Origin: Streptomyces sp. 135
GTDB lineage: Bacteria > Actinomycetota > Actinomycetes > Streptomycetales > Streptomycetaceae
Direction: 5' to 3'
Assembly: GCF_020026305.1 (NCBI RefSeq)
Contig: NZ_CP075691.1
Location: 6,758,001 to 6,822,000 of the forward strand
Length of the DNA: 64,000 nucleotides
How positions within the stretch are numbered: the stretch's first letter is position 1; each line of letters begins with the position of its first letter. Shown in pieces: positions 1-7,159 of the stretch. The position numbers and the translations under genes are program-made. The notes under the pieces were generated by a model that worked only from the letters and a program-made list of their open reading frames with translations, was not told where the DNA came from and ran no database searches.

Positions 1-630
1 ACCGGCGGCGCGTACTCCTCCGTGACGCCCGAGGACGGCGGCGTGACGGTCCTCAGCAAGTGGCCGGTCCAGCGCAAGGAGCAGTACGTCTACAAGGACG
101 CCTGCGGCTCCGACGCGTACTCCAACAAGGGCTTCGTCTATGCCGTGCTGGACGTGAACGGCACCCGGGCGCACGTGGTGGGCACGCACGCCCAGTCCAC
201 CGACCCGGGCTGCGGCAGCGGCGAGGCGGCCGCGACGCGCGCCAAGCAGTTCAAGGAGATGGACGCCTTCCTCGACGCCAAGAACATCCCGGCAAACGAA
301 CAGGTCATCGTGGCGGGCGACTTCAACGTCGACACGCACAGCCCGGAGTACGCCTCGATGCTCGCGGACGGCGGCTTCGTCCCGGCCGACGCGCGCACGG
401 GCCACCCGTACTCCTTCGACACCCGGGACAACTCGATCGCCGTCGAGCGCTACCCCGACGACCCCCGCGAGGACCTGGACCACATCCTGCACCGCAAGGG
501 CCACGCCCGCCCCGCCACCTGGCACAACAACGTGCTCAAGGAGCAGAGCGCGCCCTGGACGGTCTCCAGCTGGGGCACGAAGTACACGTACACGAATCTC
601 TCGGACCACTACCCCGTGACGGCGTACTGA
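1..630 (+). CDS. sph: Sphingomyelinase C, C-terminal part (5' end outside window)
   Basis: C-terminal ~209 residues of a secreted endonuclease/exonuclease/phosphatase-fold phosphodiesterase of the bacterial sphingomyelinase C type, which hydrolyses sphingomyelin to ceramide and phosphocholine outside the cell. Seen: the metal-binding block AGDFNVDTHSPEY, the DLDHIL block and the terminal SDHYPV block with the catalytic His, in the order expected for this fold. Two cysteines in the retained part fit an exported protein. The reading frame is open to the first base of the window, so the signal peptide and the first half are missing only because the window starts here. The gene converges on the next gene across a strong hairpin. 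Family assignment is firm; sphingomyelin as the actual substrate is inference. Confidence 0.85.
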   Translation, partial: TGGAYSSVTPEDGGVTVLSKWPVQRKEQYVYKDACGSDAYSNKGFVYAVLDVNGTRAHVVGTHAQSTDPGCGSGEAAATRAKQFKEMDAFLDAKNIPANEQVIVAGDFNVDTHSPEYASMLADGGFVPADARTGHPYSFDTRDNSIAVERYPDDPREDLDHILHRKGHARPATWHNNVLKEQSAPWTVSSWGTKYTYTNLSDHYPVTAY

Positions 631-641
631 TCACCGGGCGC

Positions 642-674
642 CCGGCGGGGACACGAGAACCGTGCCCCCGCCGG
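642..674. terminator. Convergent-gene hairpin terminator
   Basis: A 13-bp inverted repeat (arms 642-654 and 662-674, one mismatch, 7-nt loop) begins 12 bases after the sphingomyelinase stop and ends 9 bases before the stop of the facing DUF839 gene. There is no T tract, as is usual in Streptomyces. It probably terminates both genes. Confidence 0.6.
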
Positions 675-682
675 ACGTGCCG

Positions 683-2044
683 CTACTTGTGCCAGGGCCC
701 CGTCACGGCGAACGTCGTGCCGGGGGTGTAGCAGTTGACGTACATCGTGTCGTGGTCGGGGGAGAACGTGACGCCCGCGAACTCGCCCCACTCGGGCTTC
801 TCGGGGGTGCCGATGGTCTGGCGGTTGCGGGCCATCGCGTAGACCTCGCCGCGCCGCGTGAGGCCGTAGACGTGCTGCGCGCCGTCGCCGTCCTCGCACA
901 CCATCAGGCCGCCGCTGGGCGCCAGGCAGATGTTGTCGGGGGACTCGCCGGGCAGCTGGATGTCCGTGCTCGGGCCGAAGACGATGACGAGGGTGAGGCG
1001 GCGCTTGGCCGGGTCGTACCGCCAGATCTGGCCGAAGTGGTCGCCCGCCGAGCCCTCCGCGCTGCGCGCGAAGGACGAGACGAAGTAGACGGACGAACCG
1101 CCCCAGTAGCAGCCCTCCAGCTTCTGCGCGTGCGTGATGCCCTTCGGCCCGAAATCCTGGTGGCGGATGGGGGTTTGCGTGGCCAGCGGGTCCGGGACGT
1201 CGACCCACTCGATGCCGTCGAAGCGCGCGCCCGTCTCCTGGATGGAGGACAGGTCCGGTACGCCCGGCACGCGCATCGCCTGGAGCCTGCCGCCCGCACG
1301 CAGCGAACCGCGGCCGCCCCCCGGCTTCGCGGGCAGGAAGCGGTAGAAGAGACCGAACGGCTTCTGGAAGGCGTCCTCGGTCTCGTAGACGACGCCGCGC
1401 CGGGGGTCGACGGCGATGGCCTCGTGCTGGAAGCGGCCCATCGCGGTGAGCGGCACGGCGCCGGTGCGGCGCGGGTCCACCGGGTCGACCTCGAAGATGA
1501 AGCCGTGGTCCTTGGTGTAGCCGTTCGTGCCGGCCTTGTCCTCGGTCTCCTCGCAGGTGAGCCAGGTGCCCCAAGGGGTCGGCCCGCCCGCGCAGTTCAC
1601 CGCCGTCCCGGCGATCGCGACGCGTTCGTCCAGGACGTTGTCTCTCCGGTCCAGGGCCAGCGCCGTACAGCCGCCCTTGGCGGCCCGGTCGTAGGTGAGG
1701 CCTTCGACCGTCGGTACGCCGATCTTGCCGGTGACGCGGTTCTCGTGGTTGCGCACGAGGTGGACGCCGCCGCCCTTGCCCGGGAAGGCGGCCATGCCGT
1801 CGTGGTTGCTGGGCACCTTGCCCTCGCCCGACCGGAGTTCGTCGCCCTCGCGGGAGAGGACCCGGTAGCGGAAACCTTTCGGCAGGTCGAGCAGGCCCTT
1901 GGGGTCGGGGACGAGGGGGCCGTATCCGGCCTTTCCGTGCGCGGCCGCGGTGCCCGCGAAGAGTTCGGAGAGCGCGCCGGTGAAGGCGATTCCCGCGCCT
2001 ACGGCACCGGTGCGGGCCAGAACCTGACGTCGAGTGGCAGACAT
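683..2044 (-). CDS. Tat-exported DUF839/PhoX-like protein
   Basis: 453-residue protein of the DUF839 (PhoX alkaline-phosphatase-like) family, predicted six-bladed beta-propeller. The start is ATG 2044 because AGGAGG (2054-2059) sits 9 bases upstream. The N-terminus has a twin-arginine signal (ATRRQVLARTGAVGAGIAF) ending near AAAHG, so it is exported folded. Family blocks seen include VRNHE, TPWGTWLTCEE, KGITHAQKLEGCYWGG and PDNICLAPSGGLMVCED; the acidic and cysteine positions resemble PhoX metal/cofactor ligands. PhoX enzymes are Ca/Fe-dependent phosphatases used under phosphate starvation, but many DUF839 proteins are uncharacterised, so phosphatase activity is inference. No PHO box was recognised upstream. 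Lone gene: its 5' region (2045-2176) contains nothing else I can support. Confidence 0.85.
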   Translation of the reverse strand: MSATRRQVLARTGAVGAGIAFTGALSELFAGTAAAHGKAGYGPLVPDPKGLLDLPKGFRYRVLSREGDELRSGEGKVPSNHDGMAAFPGKGGGVHLVRNHENRVTGKIGVPTVEGLTYDRAAKGGCTALALDRRDNVLDERVAIAGTAVNCAGGPTPWGTWLTCEETEDKAGTNGYTKDHGFIFEVDPVDPRRTGAVPLTAMGRFQHEAIAVDPRRGVVYETEDAFQKPFGLFYRFLPAKPGGGRGSLRAGGRLQAMRVPGVPDLSSIQETGARFDGIEWVDVPDPLATQTPIRHQDFGPKGITHAQKLEGCYWGGSSVYFVSSFARSAEGSAGDHFGQIWRYDPAKRRLTLVIVFGPSTDIQLPGESPDNICLAPSGGLMVCEDGDGAQHVYGLTRRGEVYAMARNRQTIGTPEKPEWGEFAGVTFSPDHDTMYVNCYTPGTTFAVTGPWHK

Positions 2045-2176
2045 GATGGGCAACCTCCTGCTGGCGGACAGGAATATGACCGGATGTGTGTACCACGTGC
2101 CTTGGTGCGCGGGAACCACGCGCGGAGAGATCGGTTCGGCGTGGCGGCGGCGCGGCAGCCCCCTGCCGCGCACCGG

Positions 2177-3268
2177 CTACGCGTGCACGAGCCCCTTGGC
2201 GTCACGGGCGAGCGCCGTGAGCCGCGATATGGCGCGGAAGTACTTCTTGCGGTACCCGCCGTTCAGCATCTCCTCGCTGAACAGCTGGTCGAAGGGCACA
2301 CCGGAGGCCAGCACCGGCACCTCCCGGTCGTACAGCCGGTCGGCGAGCACCACGAGGCGCAGCGCGGTCGACTGGTCGGGCACCGGCGTCACCTCCGTGA
2401 GGCAGACGGCCGTGAGCTGGTCGGTCAGCGCGCCGTAGCGGCTCGGGTGGACCTTGGCCAGGTGTGCGAGCAGGTGCGGGAAGTCGTCGAGGGAGGCGCC
2501 CGCGGTCGCGTACGCCGCCTTGGTGACCTGCTCCTCCGAATACGGGGCGGGAGCCTCCGGAAGACCGCGGTGGCGGTAGTCCTCGCCGTCGATGCGCAAC
2601 GCCGTGAAGTGCGCGGACAGGCCCTGGATCTCCCGCATGAAGTCGGTGGCGGCGAACCGGCCCTCGCCGAGCTTGCCCGGCAGCGTGTTCGAGGTCGCGG
2701 CCAGTGCCACGCCCTGCTCGACGAGCTTGGCGAGCAGCGAGGAGACGAGCACCGTGTCACCCGGGTCGTCGAGCTCGAACTCGTCGATGCAGAGCAGCCG
2801 GTGGTCACTGAGCGTGCGCACCGTCTGCTGGAAGCCGAGTGCCCCCACCAGGTTCGTCAGCTCGACGAAGGTGCCGAACGCCTTCTGCTCGGGCGCCGCG
2901 GGCGTCGCGTGCCAGAGGGAGGCGAGGAGGTGGGTCTTGCCGACGCCGTAGCCACCGTCGAGGTAGACGCCGCGCGGTCCCGTGGGCGCGGGCGCCTTCT
3001 TCTGGAACCAGCGCTTCTTGCCCGCCCCCGAGGCGTGCGCCCCGCCGAGCCCGGCCGCGAAGCCGCTCAGGACGCGGACGGCCTCGGTCTGGCTGGGCTG
3101 GTTCGGGTCCGGGATGTACGTGTCGAAGCGGACCGCGTCGAAGCGCGGCGGCGGCACCATCTCGGCGACCAGACGGCCGGCGGGGACGTGGGGCTCGCGG
3201 GCGCACAGGGACTGCGGAGCCACGTCGGGGAGGGAGCTGGGCCCGGAGGCGGTGGTGGAGGGCGACAC
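2177..3268 (-). CDS. zapE: Cell division protein ZapE / AFG1-like ATPase
   Basis: 363-residue AFG1-family AAA ATPase. Walker A is GGYGVGKTH and Walker B is LLCIDEFELDD; family blocks DFMREIQGLSAHF and FDQLFSEEMLNGGYRKKYFRAISRL are present, and length matches the family. In E. coli ZapE acts at the FtsZ ring during constriction; in mitochondria AFG1/LACE1 helps degrade subunits. The role in a sporulating actinomycete is unproven. The frame stays open far upstream, but GTG 3268 is preferred because GGGGA lies just before it and the divergent gene starts 36 bases away. It is divergently arranged with the RibD-like reductase, so both share a very short promoter region. Confidence 0.85.
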   Translation of the reverse strand: MSPSTTASGPSSLPDVAPQSLCAREPHVPAGRLVAEMVPPPRFDAVRFDTYIPDPNQPSQTEAVRVLSGFAAGLGGAHASGAGKKRWFQKKAPAPTGPRGVYLDGGYGVGKTHLLASLWHATPAAPEQKAFGTFVELTNLVGALGFQQTVRTLSDHRLLCIDEFELDDPGDTVLVSSLLAKLVEQGVALAATSNTLPGKLGEGRFAATDFMREIQGLSAHFTALRIDGEDYRHRGLPEAPAPYSEEQVTKAAYATAGASLDDFPHLLAHLAKVHPSRYGALTDQLTAVCLTEVTPVPDQSTALRLVVLADRLYDREVPVLASGVPFDQLFSEEMLNGGYRKKYFRAISRLTALARDAKGLVHA

Positions 3269-3304
3269 GGTTCCCCAGTTTAGGGGGCGTGCGAGACTGC
3301 GGAT

Positions 3305-4141
3305 ATGCGACGCCTGTTCCCTGTGACCGACCAGACAGCCGACCAGACAGCCGACCGGACGGCAGACGCCGCCGACGCCGTGGGTGCGAGCGGTACGAGC
3401 GCCGCGGCCGCGCGGGACTGGAGCCTCGACGAGCTGGCCGAGGCCTACGCCTACCCCCCGGGGGTGCTCGCCGGGGAGGCGACCTGGCTGCGCGCCAACA
3501 TGGTGTCCACGCTCGACGGCGCCGCCCAGCACGACGGCCGCTCCCAGCCCATCTCCAACGACACCGACATGCGGATCTTCGGCACCCTGCGCGGGCTCGC
3601 CGACGCCGTGGTCGTGGGAGCGGAAACGGTACGCCTGGAGGGCTACCGCCCGCCGCGCGCGCGTGAGGCCTTCGCGGCGCGCAGGGCCGCGGCCGGGCAG
3701 ACCCCGGCGCCCGCCATCGCGGTCGTCAGCGCGAGCCTCGACCTGGATTTCTCGCTTCCGCTTTTCACGGAGCCGCTGACGCCCACCCTCGTGGTGACCG
3801 GCGCCGCCGCGCCCGCCGACAGGGTCACCGCCGCCGAGCGGGCGGGCGCCGTCGTGGTGATCGCCGGGGAGGGCGCGACCGTGGACCCGGCGCGTGTGGC
3901 GCCCGCCCTTGCGGAGCGGGGGCTGACCCGGCTGCTCACCGAGGGCGGGCCGCGCCTGCTCGGGCAGTTCGTGGCCGCGGGGGCGCTGGACGAGCTCTGC
4001 CTGACGGTCTCGCCGATGCTCACCGCCGGGGACGCGCAGCGGATCGCGGGCGGGCACGCGCTGGCCACCCCCGATCAATTCGTACTTACGTCCGTACTAG
4101 AGGAAGCCGGGTTCCTTTTCACCCGATACCGTCGTAGCTGA
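3305..4141 (+). CDS. Pyrimidine reductase family protein (RibD C-terminal domain)
   Basis: 278-residue protein with one RibD-C/dihydrofolate-reductase-like fold, normally an NADPH-dependent reductase of the riboflavin-pathway type (5-amino-6-ribosylaminouracil reduction) or of an unknown pterin-like substrate. Seen: RANMVSTLDGAAQHDGRSQ near residues 63-81, then ADAVVVGAETVRLEGY, and the C-terminal LLTEGGPRLLGQF block typical of the NADPH-binding half. No deaminase domain is present, so this is not bifunctional RibD. Residues 10-30 are a low-complexity TDQTADQTADRTADAADA tract encoded by a short imperfect repeat (3328-3384), probably disordered. No clear Shine-Dalgarno lies before ATG 3305, and with only 36 bases to the divergent start a leaderless mRNA is plausible. 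Substrate is unknown. Confidence 0.8.
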   Translation: MRRLFPVTDQTADQTADRTADAADAVGASGTSAAAARDWSLDELAEAYAYPPGVLAGEATWLRANMVSTLDGAAQHDGRSQPISNDTDMRIFGTLRGLADAVVVGAETVRLEGYRPPRAREAFAARRAAAGQTPAPAIAVVSASLDLDFSLPLFTEPLTPTLVVTGAAAPADRVTAAERAGAVVVIAGEGATVDPARVAPALAERGLTRLLTEGGPRLLGQFVAAGALDELCLTVSPMLTAGDAQRIAGGHALATPDQFVLTSVLEEAGFLFTRYRRS

Positions 4142-4274
4142 GCATCAGCGGAATCAGTCGTTCCGTTTGTCTTTCGCCGGGCACACTAGATCTCGCAGAC
4201 CCCCGTGCGGCCACGGGGCAGGATGGTTTCCGCAAGGGCCTCAGGACGGCCCACGGATGAGAAGGGCGCCTGTC

Positions 4275-4748
4275 GTGTTCACAAGCGTATTGATGATCGA
4301 GAAGGCCCTGACGTCCGCCGACGTGGAATTCGTCACCACCTTGCACGGTGACGAGCCGGTCACCTTCCACGTGCTGCTCCAGCCCCGGGGCGATCAGGCG
4401 GACCGGCTGCTGCGGGCCATCGACGACGTCGCCCTGGGCGAGCTCGACGAGGCGGCACGCGAGGGAGAGACCCCCGAGGGGGCGGACGCGGCGGCCCTCG
4501 GCGAGCAGGCGCTGCGGGTATCCCTGGCGGCGCTGCACGCGGCGGGCTGCGAGGCGCAGGGGCGGCTGATCGAGGACCACCCGCTGGACGCCCTGCGGAC
4601 CCTGGTCGACGAGGCGGACGCCGACGAGGTGATCGTGCTGACCGACCCGCACTACGTGGAGGAGTTCTTCCACCGGGACTGGGCCTCGCGGGCGCGGCAC
4701 AAGGTGGGCGTGCCGGTCCTCAAGCTGTTCTCGCACAGCGAGGCGTGA
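4275..4748 (+). CDS. Conserved actinobacterial protein, USP-like fold possible
   Basis: 157-residue protein conserved in Streptomyces next to murC, often mislabelled indole-3-glycerol-phosphate synthase, but far too short for a TIM barrel and without its motifs. GTG 4275 is chosen because GAAGGG (4261-4266) is correctly spaced; an in-frame ATG at 4257 is the alternative. The pattern is alternating helices and strands: a front half with VTFHVLLQPRGDQADRLL, a central Ala-rich helix, then DADEVIVLTDPHYVEEFF and the ending ARHKVGVPVLKLF, which looks like the last strand of a universal-stress-protein fold. No ATP-binding glycine motif is evident. Function unknown. A short inverted repeat lies upstream at 4201-4218. 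Confidence 0.65.
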   Translation: MFTSVLMIEKALTSADVEFVTTLHGDEPVTFHVLLQPRGDQADRLLRAIDDVALGELDEAAREGETPEGADAAALGEQALRVSLAALHAAGCEAQGRLIEDHPLDALRTLVDEADADEVIVLTDPHYVEEFFHRDWASRARHKVGVPVLKLFSHSEA

Positions 4749-4793
4749 CGCTTCGCTGTGCGGGGGCGGTTTCTTTGTCCTGCGGGTTCGTGG

Positions 4794-4832
4794 GGGCTGG
4801 TCGCGCAGTTCCCCGCGCCCCTTCGGGGCGCC
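4794..4832. repeat. Streptomyces-type interspersed hairpin element
   Basis: The stretch contains GCTGGTCGCGCAGTTCCCCG followed by a GC stem (4815-4821 with 4825-4831) closed by a UUCG-type loop. From memory this sequence recurs in many Streptomyces intergenic regions, usually downstream of genes, and probably acts as a terminator or mRNA-end stabiliser. Here it follows the 157-residue gene and precedes murC. Confidence 0.5.
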
Positions 4833-4932
4833 CCTGGCGGCGCGCGATGTCGTCCTCCACGCAGGGAATAGGCTGGGGCCTTCACCGTCGTACGAACGCG
4901 ACACCGTCGCACCACCCAGGGGAGACACACGC

Positions 4933-6336
4933 ATGGCACCCGGCCTGCCCCAGTCCATGGCCGACATGGACCGACCGCACTTCATCGGCATCGGCGGCGC
5001 CGGAATGTCGGGCATCGCGAAGATCCTGGCCCAGCGCGGCGCCAAGGTCGCGGGCAGTGACGCCCGGGAGTCCGCCACGGCCGAGGCGCTGCGGGCGCTC
5101 GGCGTCACGGTCCACATCGGGCACGACGCCGCGCACCTCGCGTCCGACGCGACCTGCGTCGTCGTCTCCTCCGCGATCCGCGCCGACAACCCCGAGCTGG
5201 CCCGCGCCGCCGAGCTCGGCATCCCCGTGGTGCACCGCTCGGACGCCCTGGCCTCCCTGATGAACGGCCGGCGCCCGATCGCCGTGGCGGGCACGCACGG
5301 CAAGACCACGACGACGTCGATGCTCGCCGTCACGCTCGCCACCCTCGGCCTCGCCCCGTCGTACGCGATCGGCGGCGACCTGGACGTGCCGGGGTCGAAC
5401 GCCCTGCACGGCGAGGGCGACATCTTCGTCGCCGAGGCCGACGAGAGCGACCGCAGCTTCCACAAGTACGCGCCCGAGGTCGCCATCGTCCTCAACGTGG
5501 AGCTCGACCACCACGCCAACTACGCGTCGATGGACGAGATCTACGAGTCCTTCGAGATCTTCGCGGGCAAGGTCGTCCCCGGCGGCACGCTGGTGATCTC
5601 GGCGGACCAGGCGGGCGCCGTCGAGCTGACCAAGCGCGTGCGGGACCTGGGCGAGCTGAAGGTCGTCACGTACGGCGAGTCCGAGGGCGCCGACCTGCGT
5701 ATCCACAAGATCACCGCGCGCGGCCTGACCAGCGAGGTCACCGTTCTCCTCGACGGCAAGCTGCTGACCTTCACGGTCTCGGTGCCCGGCCGCCACTACG
5801 CGAACAACGCGGTCGCCGCCCTCGCGGCGGGCATCGCCCTCGGCATCCCGTCCCGGAACCTCGCGGGCGCCCTGAAGTCGTACACCGGCGTCAAGCGCCG
5901 CCTCCAGCTCAAGGGCGAGGCCGCGGGCGTGCAGGTCATCGACTCGTACGCGCACCACCCGACGGAGATGACGGCCGACCTGGAGGCGATGCGCTCCGCC
6001 GCGGGCGACTCCCGCATCCTCGTCCTCTTCCAGCCCCACCTCTTCTCGCGCACCCAGGAACTGGGCACCGAGATGGGCCAGACCCTCGCCCTCGCCGACT
6101 CCTCCGTGGTCCTCGACATCTACCCGGCCCGCGAGGACCCGATCCCCGGCGTCACCAGCGCCCTGATCATCGACGCGGCCCGCGCGGCGGGCGCCGAGGT
6201 GGCGGCCGCGGCGGACAAGGACGCGGCCGTGGCGGCGATCGCGGGAATGGCGAAGCCCGGTGATCTCGTTCTGACCATGGGAGCGGGCGACGTCACGGAC
6301 CTCGGCCCGCGGATCCTGGCCCACTTGTCGAAGTAA
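4933..6336 (+). CDS. murC: UDP-N-acetylmuramate--L-alanine ligase
   Basis: 467-residue Mur ligase that adds L-Ala to UDP-MurNAc with ATP, the first step of the peptidoglycan stem peptide in the cytoplasm. Three domains are visible: an N-terminal Rossmann domain with HFIGIGGAGMSGIAKI (residues ~17-32), a central ATPase with P-loop VAGTHGKTTTTSML and the DEADESDRSF Mg/carbamate region, and a C-terminal domain from about residue 310 (VIDSYAHHPTEM, LVLFQPHLFSRT). Length is normal. ATG 4933 follows a GGGGAG ribosome site. murC here stands apart from a dcw cluster, with msrB directly downstream and almost certainly co-transcribed; this pairing is familiar in Streptomyces. Confidence 0.97.
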   Translation: MAPGLPQSMADMDRPHFIGIGGAGMSGIAKILAQRGAKVAGSDARESATAEALRALGVTVHIGHDAAHLASDATCVVVSSAIRADNPELARAAELGIPVVHRSDALASLMNGRRPIAVAGTHGKTTTTSMLAVTLATLGLAPSYAIGGDLDVPGSNALHGEGDIFVAEADESDRSFHKYAPEVAIVLNVELDHHANYASMDEIYESFEIFAGKVVPGGTLVISADQAGAVELTKRVRDLGELKVVTYGESEGADLRIHKITARGLTSEVTVLLDGKLLTFTVSVPGRHYANNAVAALAAGIALGIPSRNLAGALKSYTGVKRRLQLKGEAAGVQVIDSYAHHPTEMTADLEAMRSAAGDSRILVLFQPHLFSRTQELGTEMGQTLALADSSVVLDIYPAREDPIPGVTSALIIDAARAAGAEVAAAADKDAAVAAIAGMAKPGDLVLTMGAGDVTDLGPRILAHLSK

Positions 6337-6349
6337 GGGGATGTCACCC

Positions 6350-6757
6350 ATGGCGTACGACGTCGAGAAGCCGGACGAGCAGTGGCGGGCGGAGCTGACC
6401 CCCTCGGAGTACGCGGTGCTGCGCCAGGCCGGCACGGAACCCGCCTTCGTCGGTGAGTACACGGACACCAAGACCAAGGGTGTCTACTCCTGCCGCGCGT
6501 GCGGCGCGGAGCTGTTCACCTCGGCGGAGAAGTTCGAGTCGCACTGCGGCTGGCCGAGCTTCTTCGACCCGAAGGACACGGACGCGGTCGAACTGCTCCA
6601 GGACACCTCGCACGGCATGGTGCGCACGGAGGTGCGGTGTGCGCGGTGCGGGTCGCACCTCGGCCATGTCTTCGAGGGCGAGGGGTATCCGACGCCGACG
6701 GATCAGCGGTACTGCATCAACTCGATCTCGCTGCGGCTCACGGCGGACGAGGGCTGA
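6350..6757 (+). CDS. msrB: Peptide-methionine (R)-S-oxide reductase
   Basis: 135-residue MsrB, which reduces methionine-R-sulfoxide in proteins. Structural zinc is bound by two CxxC pairs (CRACG and CARCG); the active-site block is RYCINSISLRL with the catalytic Cys, and HCGWPSFF is the substrate-pocket signature. Two ATGs are 9 bases apart; 6350 is preferred because AAGGGG (6335-6340), which overlaps the murC stop codon, is properly spaced for it and abuts the first ATG at 6341. The 13-base gap from murC indicates one operon and possible translational coupling. Confidence 0.95.
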   Translation: MAYDVEKPDEQWRAELTPSEYAVLRQAGTEPAFVGEYTDTKTKGVYSCRACGAELFTSAEKFESHCGWPSFFDPKDTDAVELLQDTSHGMVRTEVRCARCGSHLGHVFEGEGYPTPTDQRYCINSISLRLTADEG

Positions 6758-6816
6758 GCGAGGCACGGCTGGTGAGCACGGCGGCGGGATCACCGCCGCC
6801 GTGCGGGCGTGCGCGG

Positions 6817-7002
6817 TCAGGCGCGGGGCCCTCCCGGGTGGGGAGCGGCGGTGTGAGCGGGGCTCTTGGACGCGGTCGTCTCCGCGGATTCACTGAACAC
6901 CGATGGCATGCAAATGAGTGCGGCCATGGCGAGTACGAAAAGGCCGACAGCGACGGTGGAAAGGGTGCGCTTCGTGCGGCCCCTGTGGTGCGATCGTGCC
7001 AT
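6817..7002 (-). CDS. Small secreted or membrane peptide, unknown
   Basis: 61-residue candidate: a basic N-terminus (MARSHHRGRTKRTLS), one hydrophobic segment (VAVGLFVLAMAALICM, residues ~17-32), then a short Ser/Thr/Pro/His-rich tail. It could be a signal-anchored peptide with a periplasm-side tail. GGGAG lies about 9 bases before ATG 7002. It stands alone between msrB (convergent) and the downstream end of the SARP gene; 7003-7159 shows no other gene. No family recognised. Its small size and lack of homology evidence keep confidence low. Confidence 0.45.
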   Translation of the reverse strand: MARSHHRGRTKRTLSTVAVGLFVLAMAALICMPSVFSESAETTASKSPAHTAAPHPGGPRA

Positions 7003-7159
7003 GTGCGGACTAACTCCCAGCTACTGAATCTACGGATTGGCGGAAGGCTTTCCTCCGCCTGCCGGGATCTTGTACTAAAGCCAATCGCCTGGCAAGCCCG
7101 CGGAAAGAATTCGTGATCCGCCCGCTGGTCGGCGCCCGTTCTGATAATGCGAGGCGGAC

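Noticed and set aside
662..3283. 873-codon open frame on the + strand
   Set aside because: It is antisense to the DUF839 and ZapE genes, with Arg/Gly/Val-rich sequence and no domains; a GC-skew shadow.
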